DNA of 64,000 nucleotides from Planctomycetaceae bacterium (GTDB lineage: Bacteria > Planctomycetota > Planctomycetia > Pirellulales > Pirellulaceae), in contig JAEUIQ010000019.1 in NCBI GenBank assembly GCA_016794985.1, positions 1 through 64,000 on the forward strand, given 5' to 3'. Shown here one piece after another: positions 55,439 through 64,000 of this stretch. Positions within the stretch are counted from its first letter, which is position 1. Every line of letters starts with the position of its first letter. The notes under the pieces are model-generated. The model ran no database searches. It was not told the origin of the DNA and saw only the letters and a program-made list of their open reading frames with translations. A program made the position numbers and the translations under genes.

Positions 55439-56410
55439 ATGAAAACTGATTTCTATTTGCCGTTTGAGACGTCACTAAAGAACATCCAAGCCGAAATCGA
55501 TGCGGCCTCCGGTCAACAAGATGGTTCGAGCGAGCAACAAGAGAAGATTCGTCAACTCCGCCAGCAATGGGTTGATGCCGCTCGTGAAATTTACAGCAAT
55601 CTGACACCTTGGCAAACCGTTCAAGTTGCTCGGCATAAGGATCGTCCGCATACCGTCGATTACTTAAGTTTGGTGTTTGATGAGTTCGTCGAATTGCACG
55701 GAGACAAGTTTTTTGGCGATGACCGTGCGATTCGCACTGGCTTTGCCAAACTCGATGATCGGAAGGTGATGGTCATTGGCCACCAAAAAGGCCGGAACTA
55801 CCAAGAGCGAACAGAAAACTATTTCGGCTGCGCTCACCCTGAGGGCTATCGCAAAGCGATGGGCAAGATGAAGTTGGCTGCAAAGTTCGGCTTGCCAGTG
55901 ATCTGCTTCATCGACACGCCAGGCGCCTATCCGGGCGTTGGGGCGGAAGAACGCGGCCAGGCTCAAGTGATTGCTGAAAGCATGTTCTTGATGTCGCAAT
56001 TGGAAACGCCGATTGTCTGTATCGTTATCGGCGAAGGAGGATCAGGAGGCGCGTTGGGGATTGGTGTCGGTGACAAAGTCGCGATGCTCCAACATTCCTA
56101 TTATTCAGTGATTAGCCCAGAAGGTTGTGCGGGCATTTTGTGGAAGAGTTCCGAGTTCGCGGAGTTGGCTGCCGACGCGTTGAAGTTTACTTCCAAGAAC
56201 TTGGCCGAATTGAACGTGGTCGATGATGTGATCGAAGAACCAATCGGTGGTGCCCATCGCGATCCGCATGAAATGGCCAATCGCGTCAAGAAATACCTAC
56301 TGCAATGCCTGGATGAATTATCACAATTGCCCAAGTCGAGCCTGGCGCAGAATCGCTACCAAAAATTCCGTAAATTAGGAATGTTCCTGGAACCAGAGGT
56401 TAGCCGTTAA
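55439..56410 (+). CDS. accA: Acetyl-CoA carboxylase carboxyltransferase subunit alpha
   Basis: A 323-residue AccA, which forms with AccD the carboxyltransferase that moves CO2 to acetyl-CoA in fatty acid synthesis. The N-terminal helix (FYLPFETSLKNIQAEID), ARHKDRPHTVDYL, FCFIDTPGAYPGVGAEERGQ-like segment (VICFIDTPGAYPG) and VIGEGGSGGALGIGVGDKVAML are characteristic. Length is standard. There is no accD nearby. Confidence 0.96.
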   Translation: MKTDFYLPFETSLKNIQAEIDAASGQQDGSSEQQEKIRQLRQQWVDAAREIYSNLTPWQTVQVARHKDRPHTVDYLSLVFDEFVELHGDKFFGDDRAIRTGFAKLDDRKVMVIGHQKGRNYQERTENYFGCAHPEGYRKAMGKMKLAAKFGLPVICFIDTPGAYPGVGAEERGQAQVIAESMFLMSQLETPIVCIVIGEGGSGGALGIGVGDKVAMLQHSYYSVISPEGCAGILWKSSEFAELAADALKFTSKNLAELNVVDDVIEEPIGGAHRDPHEMANRVKKYLLQCLDELSQLPKSSLAQNRYQKFRKLGMFLEPEVSR

Positions 56411-56424
56411 TTAACTCGTTTTCA

Positions 56425-56765
56425 TGTTCTGAAGATTCCACTGCGTAAATTCCTCTGCCAATTCGTGTTCGTACCGCACTGAGAATCAGGCCATGAATTT
56501 CGCGCGTTGGATTCGCGCGCGATCGGTTCACTTCAGATTCTGAAAATTCGTCTCCCGAATTGCTCAGCCAATTCGTGTTCGTACCGCACTGAGAATCAGG
56601 CCATGAATTTCGCGCGTTGCATTCGCGCGATCGGATAACTTCAGATTCTGAAAATTTCTCTTGCCGAATTCCTTTGTCAATTCGTGTTGATGCCGCGCTG
56701 AGAATCAGGCACCGGAATCTGGGCAATAGATTCTCCCGTGATCGGATCGCTTCTGATCCAGTCAA
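56425..56765. repeat. Three tandem copies of a 110-bp repeat
   Basis: AATTCGTGTTCG starts recur at 56460, 56570 and 56679 (spacing 110 and 109), each followed by CGCACTGAGAATCAGG and the CCATGAATTTCGCGCG segment; the third copy is more diverged. The preceding part TTCAGATTCTGAAAA is also repeated. The region fills most of the gap between accA and the CvpA gene; the rest (56766-56930) shows nothing clear. A frame on the minus strand spans it but reflects only the repeat. Confidence 0.85.
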
Positions 56766-56930
56766 TTCCAACCCTAATTCTAACGTCCGATAATGTTTCT
56801 TATGTTCGGTTTGTACTGGGGTTTTAGGCCGGAAAATGCGGATTTAACCGAAAAGCCATTCGAATCCGGTATTCGACCATGGATCAACCTACAGGCCTGC
56901 GTATTCCACGATTGAACCCTAGTGCTTCAC

Positions 56931-57497
56931 TTACACACCAGGACGTGGCGGCGGATCCGCCGACTTCGGCGGAGCAAGATTGTTGTAGCCCATCTCTTCG
57001 TTCAATCGTTGGATGTACGGAGCCAAAACTTCGTTGACTGCCGGCGGAAATAGTCGCTGGTATTCGTTGATCCAGCGAGTGATGTGCATCCCAGATTTGG
57101 ACCGCGTCACGTATTGGCGCTGGCCATCTTCGAGCAGCGTCACGGAGAACAGCGTAACCGTCACGCACATCAAGACACCTGAGATTGCACCGAGGATCGC
57201 TCCGGCATGACGGTCAAAATCCTTTAAAGCCATTTTTTCGATAGAACGCCGTACAAAGCCAAAACCAATCCAAATCACCAAACTGGTCGCCAAATAGAGT
57301 AGCAACATCGCCGCGAGTTTATTCAGCGGAGCGTCCACCTTAATGAATTGAGATACGGGCTCGCTGAAGCGAATGGCAACAAAATAGCTGACGACCAACG
57401 CCGCAATCGTCGCGATTTGCCAAGCCATTCCTTTGAGAGCACCAAACACCACCGCGCCAACCAAAATGGCCAACATGATGATATCGTAGATTTCCAT
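56931..57497 (-). CDS. CvpA-family membrane protein
   Basis: A 188-residue protein with four hydrophobic helices in the order of CvpA (colicin V production) proteins: YDIIMLAILVGAVVFGALKGM (the helix 1 signature with G-x3-G), WQIATIAALVVSYFVAI, MLLLYLATSLVIWIGFGFVRR and GAILGAISGVLMCVTVTLFS. The C-terminus is a soluble, Pro-rich tail. Function is linked to membrane or envelope homeostasis. It is divergent from the hydrolase gene at 57669. Confidence 0.85.
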   Translation of the reverse strand: MEIYDIIMLAILVGAVVFGALKGMAWQIATIAALVVSYFVAIRFSEPVSQFIKVDAPLNKLAAMLLLYLATSLVIWIGFGFVRRSIEKMALKDFDRHAGAILGAISGVLMCVTVTLFSVTLLEDGQRQYVTRSKSGMHITRWINEYQRLFPPAVNEVLAPYIQRLNEEMGYNNLAPPKSADPPPRPGV

Positions 57498-57668
57498 GCT
57501 TGAAACTCACTCCTGTGTCAATCCAACCGCCTCCTGGTTCCTCCGATCCCGGGCGCGGCAGCATGACGGATGCTGCGGGATTAGGTCAATGCCATTCGTA
57601 GATGCTAGCAATTCGCACGTAAGCGATTCCTCTTGGAGCAATTGCTGAAAATTGGTTTACTGCGGGGG

Positions 57669-58610
57669 ATGGCCGATTTCAAGACTCATATCACTGTCAG
57701 CACGGGCTTGGGCATCGCTTATGGTGCCTTGGGCTATTGGCAACACGAATTGCCGTTGGGCAATTGCGTGATTGCTGGGGCTATGTGCAGCTTGGCCGGT
57801 ATGTTTCCCGACTTGGACAGCGATTCCGGTGTGCCGATTCGCGAACTAAAGTTGTTTACATCTGCCGTGATACCCATGCTGCTGATGGAACGCTTCCAGC
57901 GCATGGGCATGAATCATTCATCGATGGTCTTGGCCGGCGGATTGGCCTATTTCTTTATTCGCTTTTTCGTATTTCAAATGTTTCGACAGTACACGAAACA
58001 TCGAGGCATGTGGCATAGCATTCCGGCAGCATTTATTGCTGCCATTGTCGCATTTTTGTTGAGCTCCAATCCGGACATTGGCATCCGCTTGTATCAAGCT
58101 TGGGCCGTGTTGTTGGGATTCCTGTCGCATTTGGTTTTGGATGAGGTTTATTCAGTCGATCTGAATGGTCGCCGTTTGAAGAAGTCGTTCGGGACCGCGT
58201 TAAAATTTTGGGGGACGAGTCCCTGGGCCAACTACTCAACCTACGTCAAACTTGCAGTCGTTGGACTCTTGGCCATCAACGACCCAATGCTGCAGATCTC
58301 GATCGAGCAAGACGAAACTCGGCTTTCTCCGATTGCCAAGACCGCCATCCAAAACCTTCAGTATTCGGCGCTTAGAAAATGGTTGCCACACGACAACTTG
58401 ACACATCAAGAATTCAATCAACGGAACTTGCTGCCCATCATTCCGGGTTCCGGCCGCGCCCACCCCAGCACAAATCCAGCGGAAGAGCCGAGCTTCTTGG
58501 TGCAGTGGTGGCACTCCATCACCGGGAGAACTCGCGAGAATTCTTCCACCGGGAACGATGAAAAGGAAGCCGTTGCCAACCCAAACGTGACAAACGAACT
58601 TTGGCGTTGA
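57669..58610 (+). CDS. YdjM-like membrane metal-dependent hydrolase
   Basis: A 313-residue membrane protein of the YdjM/DUF457 type. Metal-binding residues are in THITVSTGLGIAYG, GMFPDLDSDSG, and HRGMWHSIPAAF with a late DEVY; five or more helices surround them. The N-terminal half holds all motifs; the C-terminal part is a soluble charged extension. Substrate unknown. Start ATG 57669 (frame opens at 57633, but the conserved part begins MADFKTHI). Confidence 0.85.
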   Translation: MADFKTHITVSTGLGIAYGALGYWQHELPLGNCVIAGAMCSLAGMFPDLDSDSGVPIRELKLFTSAVIPMLLMERFQRMGMNHSSMVLAGGLAYFFIRFFVFQMFRQYTKHRGMWHSIPAAFIAAIVAFLLSSNPDIGIRLYQAWAVLLGFLSHLVLDEVYSVDLNGRRLKKSFGTALKFWGTSPWANYSTYVKLAVVGLLAINDPMLQISIEQDETRLSPIAKTAIQNLQYSALRKWLPHDNLTHQEFNQRNLLPIIPGSGRAHPSTNPAEEPSFLVQWWHSITGRTRENSSTGNDEKEAVANPNVTNELWR

Positions 58611-58656
58611 AGCTGCAATTGCTCATTCGAAGAACTCGTCAATCTCGCTTGAGCCT

Positions 58657-59100
58657 TCATAATCGGCTGTCCACAATGATGGTGACTGGGCCATCATTGC
58701 AAAGCGTCAATTGCATGTCGGCTTGAAAGACTCCCGATTGCACTGGTAGATCTTGCTGGCGTGCTAACTCGATGAATTGTTCGTACATTCGTTTGGCGAT
58801 TTCAGGCGGAGCAGCTTGGATAAAGCTGGGGCGTTTGCCTTTGCGACAATCGCCTAACAAAGTGAACTGGCTGACGACCAATAGACTGCCACCCACTTCA
58901 CGCACGGACAGATTCATTTTCCCTTCGGAATCGGGAAAGACTCGGAGCCCAATAGACTTGTCGACCAAGTATTCTAGATCTCGCGTTGCGTCGCCTTGTT
59001 GAACCCCCAGCAAGATCACGAGCCCACGATCGATTTGGCCGACAATCTGATGTTCGACTTCAACTTGAGCTCGACGAACTCGCTGAATTACTGCTCGCAT
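58657..59100 (-). CDS. dtd: D-aminoacyl-tRNA deacylase
   Basis: A 147-residue DTD that removes D-amino acids (and glycine from tRNA-Ala) from tRNA. MRAVIQRVRRAQVEV is the canonical start; the active-site motifs are VVSQFTLLGDCRKGKRPSF and the C-terminal NDGPVTIIVDS (cross-subunit GP motif). Length is standard. The upstream part of the open frame (to 59247) overlaps the divergent pdxA start and is noncoding. Confidence 0.95.
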   Translation of the reverse strand: MRAVIQRVRRAQVEVEHQIVGQIDRGLVILLGVQQGDATRDLEYLVDKSIGLRVFPDSEGKMNLSVREVGGSLLVVSQFTLLGDCRKGKRPSFIQAAPPEIAKRMYEQFIELARQQDLPVQSGVFQADMQLTLCNDGPVTIIVDSRL

Positions 59101-59240
59101 GTTTCCATCCAATCTTGCTGCGAATCCTCGGCCCACTCTACTCGCAATTCTATACTGACGACGTACGATAGGTGTCGCCGAAGGGATTGTCCAGAGAAGC
59201 CAATCCGAGGCCTGCGAACGAATTGTTGAGAGAATTGAAC

Positions 59241-60377
59241 ATGACACAACGAATTGCCATCACGATGGGTGACCCGGCGGGAGTCGGACCGGAAGTGATC
59301 GCGTCGGCCATGGCGTCCGGCGACTTGTACTCCGGTCACAGCGATCTCGTGGCGATCATCTTGGGACACCACCAGATCATGCAGCGAGCATTTCAACTGG
59401 TTGGTTCGCAACGCCAGGTGATTCGTTTGGATAACATCGAACAGTTCTTGGAACTGCCGCTCCCCCGTCAGCGCGACAGTATCTACTGCTTGAATTGTGT
59501 ATCGGACGATTCGACGCATGTTTTGCCAGGAGTCGTGGACGGACGTGGTGGACAGGCGGCTTTCGAGGCCGTCAGAACCGCTGCTGAATTGGCCTTATCG
59601 GGACAGATCGATGCGATGGTAACGGCGCCCTTAAATAAACAGGCGTTGCATTTGGCGGGTCATCATTGGCCTGGACACACGGAGATGTTGGCCGAGCTCT
59701 GTGGTGTGTCGTCGGTGGCCATGATGTTGTATTTGCCACCATTCGACATTGCGGATCCGACCGTCGCAACTCTTCCGCCTCGATTACGTCTGGGGCCGCT
59801 CGGTTTGGGAATTGGTCATGTCACGCTTCACGTAGGAATGCGAGATGCGTTGGAGCAAATTCAAACAGCGCGCGTCTTGGAGACGTGTCAGTTGGTGCAT
59901 CGAGTCATGGAAGGGTTCGCTTTGGCATTGGGCCATGACAACTCGGTCCGCCTCGGCGTAGCGGCCTTGAATCCTCATGCGGGAGAAAACGGGCTGTTTG
60001 GTCGCGAGGAACTGGAGATAATCAATCCGGCGGTCCACCAGGCGCGCGCGGCGGGGATTCTGGCCAGCGACGCTTTGCCATGCGACACCTTGATGGTGCG
60101 TGCTGCGGCTGGTGAATTTGATGGGTTGGTCGCGATGTATCATGATCAGGGTCACATCACTTTGAAGTTGCTGGGAATGCAGCGTGCGGTGAACATCGCT
60201 TTGGGCCTACCGATCATTCGAACCAGCGTCGCCCATGGGACCGCCTTTGACCGAGCCTGGCAAGGAACGGCGGATCATCAAAGCCTGTTGCATGCGGTTC
60301 GTGTCGCCAGCCAGTTGGCGCCGGTCGGTCGTTCACTTTTCGATCAGAGCCAAGTCCTGCGGGAGGTAAAGTTGTAA
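59241..60377 (+). CDS. pdxA: 4-hydroxythreonine-4-phosphate dehydrogenase
   Basis: A 378-residue NAD-dependent enzyme of pyridoxal phosphate synthesis. Motifs are RIAITMGDPAGVGPEVI, MVTAPLNKQALHLAGHHWPGHTEML, NPHAGENGLFGREE and MYHDQGHITLKLLG (the metal-binding histidines). Start ATG 59241 is preceded by GAGAGAATTGAAC and suits the family. No other pdx gene is nearby. The organism thus probably uses the DXP-dependent B6 route. Confidence 0.95.
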   Translation: MTQRIAITMGDPAGVGPEVIASAMASGDLYSGHSDLVAIILGHHQIMQRAFQLVGSQRQVIRLDNIEQFLELPLPRQRDSIYCLNCVSDDSTHVLPGVVDGRGGQAAFEAVRTAAELALSGQIDAMVTAPLNKQALHLAGHHWPGHTEMLAELCGVSSVAMMLYLPPFDIADPTVATLPPRLRLGPLGLGIGHVTLHVGMRDALEQIQTARVLETCQLVHRVMEGFALALGHDNSVRLGVAALNPHAGENGLFGREELEIINPAVHQARAAGILASDALPCDTLMVRAAAGEFDGLVAMYHDQGHITLKLLGMQRAVNIALGLPIIRTSVAHGTAFDRAWQGTADHQSLLHAVRVASQLAPVGRSLFDQSQVLREVKL

Positions 60378-60449
60378 CCGACGTGCGCTGCGTTTATACT
60401 GTGGCGCTCGCCCCGCCCCGCCCTCCCGCCCCAATGGACTCGATAGAAC

Positions 60450-62096
60450 ATGAGTCGTTCGTTATCCATCGACCAATGGACGTTGACCGGTTTGGTTTTG
60501 TTGGTGGCCGTTTGGTTGCCGATCCGTCAACTCAATGCCCAATCGGAACAGATCAATACGGCGAGTACTAGTTCGCCGACCGACGTGCCGGCGCAAAGAA
60601 TCGATCTCGAGATCCAGCGAAAGCTCCAAGAGGCTGGTTTATCCGCCGCGTCGCAATGCAGTGACCACGAATTTGCCCGCAGGCTGTATTTGGATTTAAC
60701 GGGCAGCATTCCAAACCTCGAACAATTAGATCGTTTTTTGTCCGACACGAACCCTGCCAAACGCGCAAGATTGATCGAGGAATTATTGGCTTCGGACGCT
60801 CACTTCGATTACTTTGCGACGATTTTCGACACGATGTTGATGGGCCGTAAAGAACAGAAGCTTGTCGAACGCCGCACGCACGGTTGGCACGCCTACTTGC
60901 GGCAAGTCTTTTCCGACAATCGTCCTTGGGATGAAGTGGTTCAAGAAATCTTGTTGGCGCGGGGTAAAGCCGACCAAAGAGGCCATCTGTGGTACTTGTA
61001 CGAACGCGAAAACAAACATCAAGAAATTGCTGAGAGTATTGCCAAGTCGTTTTTCGGAGTGGACATCGCCTGTGCCCAGTGTCATGATCACTTGGCAGCC
61101 GAGGAAATCAAACAAGCCCATTATTGGGGTCTCGTAGGTTTCTTTCGCCGCAGCACCAACACCCAAACCGAAAACGGAATTGCGATTGCGGAATCGGCAG
61201 TTGGTGGTTTCGATGACTATGCCAATCCGCTATTGGGAACGACCGAAAAACTAACACTTTCATTTCTATTGCGGAATGATGTCTCCGAAGTTCACCCGGA
61301 CGATCCTACCAAACAAGAAGATCGGGAGGACTTGTATGTTGCGATCCCGGGTGAACCGAAAGTTCCCGTGTTTTCCCGCCGCGAAAAATTCGTGGCCGAA
61401 ATCGTGCAGGATCATCCGTTGCTCGCGCGAGCCATGGTCAATCGCATTTGGGGATTGTTAATGGGCCGTGGCCTTGTTCATCCGATTGACAAGATGGATT
61501 CTACTCAAGTTCCCAGTCACCCCGAGCTGCTGGATTGGTTGGCCGACGATTTTCGGCACCACAACTACGACATCCGCCGTTTGCTTAGAGCGGTTGTCAG
61601 TTCAAATGCCTACCAACAATCGTCAGACTTGGAGAACACTTCTGTGCCGGACCATTTGTTTGCCAAAGCTTTGCTCAAACCCCTAACAGCTGAAGCATAC
61701 TCTCGATCGTTGGAAGTAGCTTTGTCGTTGCCAGACGATGTGATCAAGTCGGATTCTTGGCGCCAGGTAACGGCGCAATGGCGAAAAATGTTTCCCGAAG
61801 TGATCGCCACGACCGATCAAGCGACGATCGACCAAGCGTTGGCGTTGACGAATAGCCCAGAGTTTAATGACGTCTTATTGGTCGCTGCCGAAAGTTGGGT
61901 AGCAGAAAGCCACGAGCTCACGCTGGACGAGCGAATTGAATTGCTGTTCCGTCGAGTCGTGGCGCGATCACCCGCAACAGATGAACAAGCCGCAATCAAA
62001 TCTTACTTGGAATCTCGCCTGGATCGTCCGGCGACGGCCTGGGCCCAAATCTTCTGGACGATGGTCACTTCACCTGAACTTCGCTTCAACCATTGA
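60450..62096 (+). CDS. DUF1549/DUF1553 protein with CxxCH
   Basis: A 548-residue exported planctomycetal protein. A signal peptide (about 12-30, TLTGLVLLVAVWLP) is followed by DUF1549 (about 45-260: RRLYLDLTGSIPNLEQLDRFL, CAQCHDH at about residue 203) and DUF1553 (about 300-545: VAEIVQDHPLLARAMVNRIWGLLMGRGLVHP, and HPELLDWLADDF, HNYDIRRLLRAVVSSNAYQQ). The CxxCH may bind a c-type heme or only metal; no N-terminal cytochrome domain is present as in longer relatives. It forms a cassette with DUF1501 and WD40 genes. Function of this cassette is unknown; sulfatase or polysaccharide use has been proposed for related clusters. Confidence 0.9.
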   Translation: MSRSLSIDQWTLTGLVLLVAVWLPIRQLNAQSEQINTASTSSPTDVPAQRIDLEIQRKLQEAGLSAASQCSDHEFARRLYLDLTGSIPNLEQLDRFLSDTNPAKRARLIEELLASDAHFDYFATIFDTMLMGRKEQKLVERRTHGWHAYLRQVFSDNRPWDEVVQEILLARGKADQRGHLWYLYERENKHQEIAESIAKSFFGVDIACAQCHDHLAAEEIKQAHYWGLVGFFRRSTNTQTENGIAIAESAVGGFDDYANPLLGTTEKLTLSFLLRNDVSEVHPDDPTKQEDREDLYVAIPGEPKVPVFSRREKFVAEIVQDHPLLARAMVNRIWGLLMGRGLVHPIDKMDSTQVPSHPELLDWLADDFRHHNYDIRRLLRAVVSSNAYQQSSDLENTSVPDHLFAKALLKPLTAEAYSRSLEVALSLPDDVIKSDSWRQVTAQWRKMFPEVIATTDQATIDQALALTNSPEFNDVLLVAAESWVAESHELTLDERIELLFRRVVARSPATDEQAAIKSYLESRLDRPATAWAQIFWTMVTSPELRFNH

Positions 62097-62147
62097 AGCC
62101 AATCACCATAAGACGGCAAAAGAACCCAGACCTTGGAGAAAACGGTG

Positions 62148-63485
62148 ATGAATCAACAGCAGAAAACACGGCGGACCACCGATTGTGGTGGCGCCGACCA
62201 TCGTTGGCATCGTCGTATGTTCTTGGAAGGAGCCTGCGGAGGTTTAGCAGCTTCCGCCGCCAGTTTCAGCGGGTTGTTTTCGATCCCTGCCTTTGGCCAA
62301 TCGATGCGACAAACAGCGAAGCGTTGCATCATGTTGTGGCTGTGTGGTGCGCCGAGTCAATTTGAAACGTGGGACCCCAAACCTCGGACGCGAACTTCGG
62401 GCCCATTCCGTAGCATCCCAACTTGCCTTCCCGGTGTCCACATCAGCGAACTGATGCCCAAGTGCGCGACGATTCTCGATAGAATGGCAATCATCCGTTC
62501 GATGAGTACCAAGCCTTCCGAGCACTTCGAAGGAATCGACATGCTGACTCGTGGCCATGCGCCGCGCCCGCCATTTCAACGCCCGATTTTGGGCTCGGTA
62601 TTGGCTCAGCAACTTGGGCAATTGGATTCGGCGGTCCCACAATTTGTTTTGTTGGACCCCTGTCCCGAAGGTAACGAATTCAAAAGCTTTAAAGCAGGGA
62701 ATTGGGCTGGTTGGTTGGGTGCCGAATACGCGCCGGTTCGGGCTGGTGGTACGTATGGAATCTCCAACATTCAACGGCCAGACGAAATTAACGACATAGA
62801 TCATGCGGATCGATTGGCGCTGCGCCGGTTTCTGGGTCGGAAGTTCGAAAACGATTCCAAAAGTGCCGCAGCGGCATCGTACAATGCCATATTTGAGCGC
62901 GTTGATGGATTGATGAGTTGTGCCCCACTGTTCGACTTGAACGCTCTGCCGGAAATTGACAAGCAAAAATATGGTCCTGGAGCGTTCGGTTTGCATGTCT
63001 TGCAGGCTCGGCACTTGATTGAAAACGGATGCGCTAGCGTGATGGTGGCCAATGGGATGCCTTGGGATTGTCACGTACTGAATCATGAACTTTATCAAAT
63101 GTTGGTACCTGAACTTGATCGTGTCATCTATCACTTGATAACCGACTTGCAGGATCGCGGACTTTTGGACAACACCTTGGTCATTATGATGGGCGAATTT
63201 GGCCGCACGCCGTGGCTGAATGACGCTCGTGGACGTGATCACTATCCGAATGCTTGGTCACTAGCGTTAGCAGGTTGTGGCATTCGGCCTGGCGTTGTTT
63301 ACGGTGCCACCGATCCAGAGGGCTTCACTGTGAGTGAGAATCCGGTGGATCAAGGACGCTTGTTTGCGACTATCTTTTCTGCGTTAGGGATTGATCCCCA
63401 CCAACCCTACGAATTACCGGATGATTTCCCGGAGTTTCGACGAGTCGAAAACCAGGCGGAACCCGTGAGGGAGGTGCTGTTATGA
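62148..63485 (+). CDS. DUF1501 protein, Tat-exported
   Basis: A 445-residue protein of the DUF1501 family, distantly related to alkaline phosphatase/sulfatase folds. It starts with a twin-Arg signal (HRRMFLEGACGGLAASAAS). Typical stretches are CIMLWLCGAPSQFETWDPKP, VHISELMPKCATILDRMAIIRSM, HARPPFQRP-like APRPPFQRPILGS, and LVIMMGEFGRTP. It follows the DUF1549 gene by 51 bases; GGAG precedes the ATG by 10 bases. It overlaps the next gene by 4 bases (ATGA). Confidence 0.9.
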   Translation: MNQQQKTRRTTDCGGADHRWHRRMFLEGACGGLAASAASFSGLFSIPAFGQSMRQTAKRCIMLWLCGAPSQFETWDPKPRTRTSGPFRSIPTCLPGVHISELMPKCATILDRMAIIRSMSTKPSEHFEGIDMLTRGHAPRPPFQRPILGSVLAQQLGQLDSAVPQFVLLDPCPEGNEFKSFKAGNWAGWLGAEYAPVRAGGTYGISNIQRPDEINDIDHADRLALRRFLGRKFENDSKSAAAASYNAIFERVDGLMSCAPLFDLNALPEIDKQKYGPGAFGLHVLQARHLIENGCASVMVANGMPWDCHVLNHELYQMLVPELDRVIYHLITDLQDRGLLDNTLVIMMGEFGRTPWLNDARGRDHYPNAWSLALAGCGIRPGVVYGATDPEGFTVSENPVDQGRLFATIFSALGIDPHQPYELPDDFPEFRRVENQAEPVREVLL

Positions 63486-64000
63486 AGTTCAGTCAAGAAT
63501 GGCAAAGTGAACGAATTCAACGTTGGCACGTGCCGACCGCGGTTTTGGGTTTGGATCTAGCGCCGGACGAAACCTTGGCGTACGTCGGTTGTTTTGCGGG
63601 CGTAGGCACCTTGAATTTGGAAAATGGTGCTTTTGATCTCTTGTACTCGCACGACAGTTACGTTTCCGGGGTCGTCAGGATACCGGAGACCAATCTCTTG
63701 GTCTCCGCCGGTTACGATGGCCTACTGCGTTGGTTTGACATCGAGAAACGAGAGGTAATTCGATCGCAACAAGTTGCCGAATCATGGATTTGGGATCTCG
63801 CATTGGGAAATCCGGCAAACGGGAAGCCTCGCATCGCGACCGCTTGTGGTCAATATTTGGCTGGCGACTACGAGTATCGACCTCTACCTAGCCCGCACCC
63901 GAATGTTCAAGTTTGGGATGGCGTGACGGGCCAACCGTTGCATCAGTTCACGATGCTACCTCCGGTTCAAGCCATCGCATTCAGTCGGTGTGGCACGCGA
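63482..64000 (+). CDS. WD40-repeat protein (truncated by window end)
   Basis: The first 173 codons of a beta-propeller protein. WD-like units are visible: LGLDLAPDETLAYVGCFAG, LLVSAGYDGLLRWFDIEKREVI, PNVQVWDGVTGQPLHQF and VQAIAFSRCGT. The ATG overlaps the DUF1501 stop, so it belongs to the same operon, as commonly seen in planctomycetes. No signal peptide is seen at its N-terminus. The 3' end is outside the window. Confidence 0.85.
   Translation, partial: MKFSQEWQSERIQRWHVPTAVLGLDLAPDETLAYVGCFAGVGTLNLENGAFDLLYSHDSYVSGVVRIPETNLLVSAGYDGLLRWFDIEKREVIRSQQVAESWIWDLALGNPANGKPRIATACGQYLAGDYEYRPLPSPHPNVQVWDGVTGQPLHQFTMLPPVQAIAFSRCGTR

Noticed and set aside
56400..56771. 123-codon minus-strand frame and possible CRISPR array
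   Set aside because: The 110-bp units are contiguous without unique spacers, and the frame just follows the repeat; no cas genes are present.

Overview
The window looks like a chromosomal segment of a planctomycete, most likely of the Pirellula/Blastopirellula type (Pirellulales). The evidence is gene content: two Tat-exported Gfo/Idh/MocA oxidoreductases, a DUF1549 (CxxCH-bearing) - DUF1501 - WD40 cassette at the right end, a fused MlaF-MlaE ABC protein, tandem TerB-like proteins, an HTTM (gamma-carboxylase-like) protein, a zinc-ribbon L28 and many multi-domain regulatory proteins. Base composition is moderate in GC, genes lie on both strands, and no phage, intact IS element or CRISPR array was found.

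Layout. 1-2957: repeats, then a translationally coupled minus-strand operon of a small membrane protein, a Tes/MJ0619-like radical SAM enzyme and an Lgt-like membrane enzyme without the family's usual His. 3087-8757: two paralogous Gfo/Idh/MocA proteins around an ADP-ribosylglycohydrolase and a methyltransferase, then a second methyltransferase behind a stop-interrupted membrane ORF. 8960-13168: a large CHAT protease - STAND ATPase - TM - WD40 protein. 13317-17147: HD-GYP-type protein, a small unknown protein, a decayed DinB gene and an unknown conserved-looking protein. 17294-20610: operon of a UbiC-like protein, DUF3311, a sodium/solute symporter and a PfkB sugar kinase. 21379-21452: tRNA-Asp. 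21859-26929: nitrogen-control genes glnB and glnD with a membrane-anchored helical protein, then a PduO-type cobalamin adenosyltransferase. 27075-34781: Nudix hydrolase, voltage-gated-type ion channel, fused Mla-type ABC transporter with a coupled membrane-anchored partner, DnaQ-like exonuclease, exported LolA-like protein and an S41 protease. 34889-41595: uridine kinase, EamA transporter, RuvX, an OprP-like porin with a charged coiled coil, two TerB paralogues and ApgM. 41596-43978: a gene-poor stretch with tandem and dispersed repeats and a possible HINT-domain relic. 43979-52396: HAD hydrolase, gnd, HtrA-like protease, a coiled-coil membrane protein behind a near-consensus promoter, rpmB, and an HTTM pair. 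52566-60377: truA, glycosyltransferase, a kinase with an altered DFG motif, accA, 110-bp tandem repeats, CvpA, a YdjM-like membrane hydrolase, dtd and pdxA. 60450-64000: the DUF1549/DUF1501/WD40 cassette, cut by the window edge.

The strongest leads for something undescribed are the radical SAM/Lgt-like lipid-type operon at the left end, the single-protein CHAT-STAND-WD40 sensor, and an octamer, GGGCAGGG (matching the E. coli KOPS consensus), which by eye occurs ten times on the + strand and never on the - strand, irrespective of gene direction. All counts and homology statements here come from reading the sequence by eye; no searches were run.
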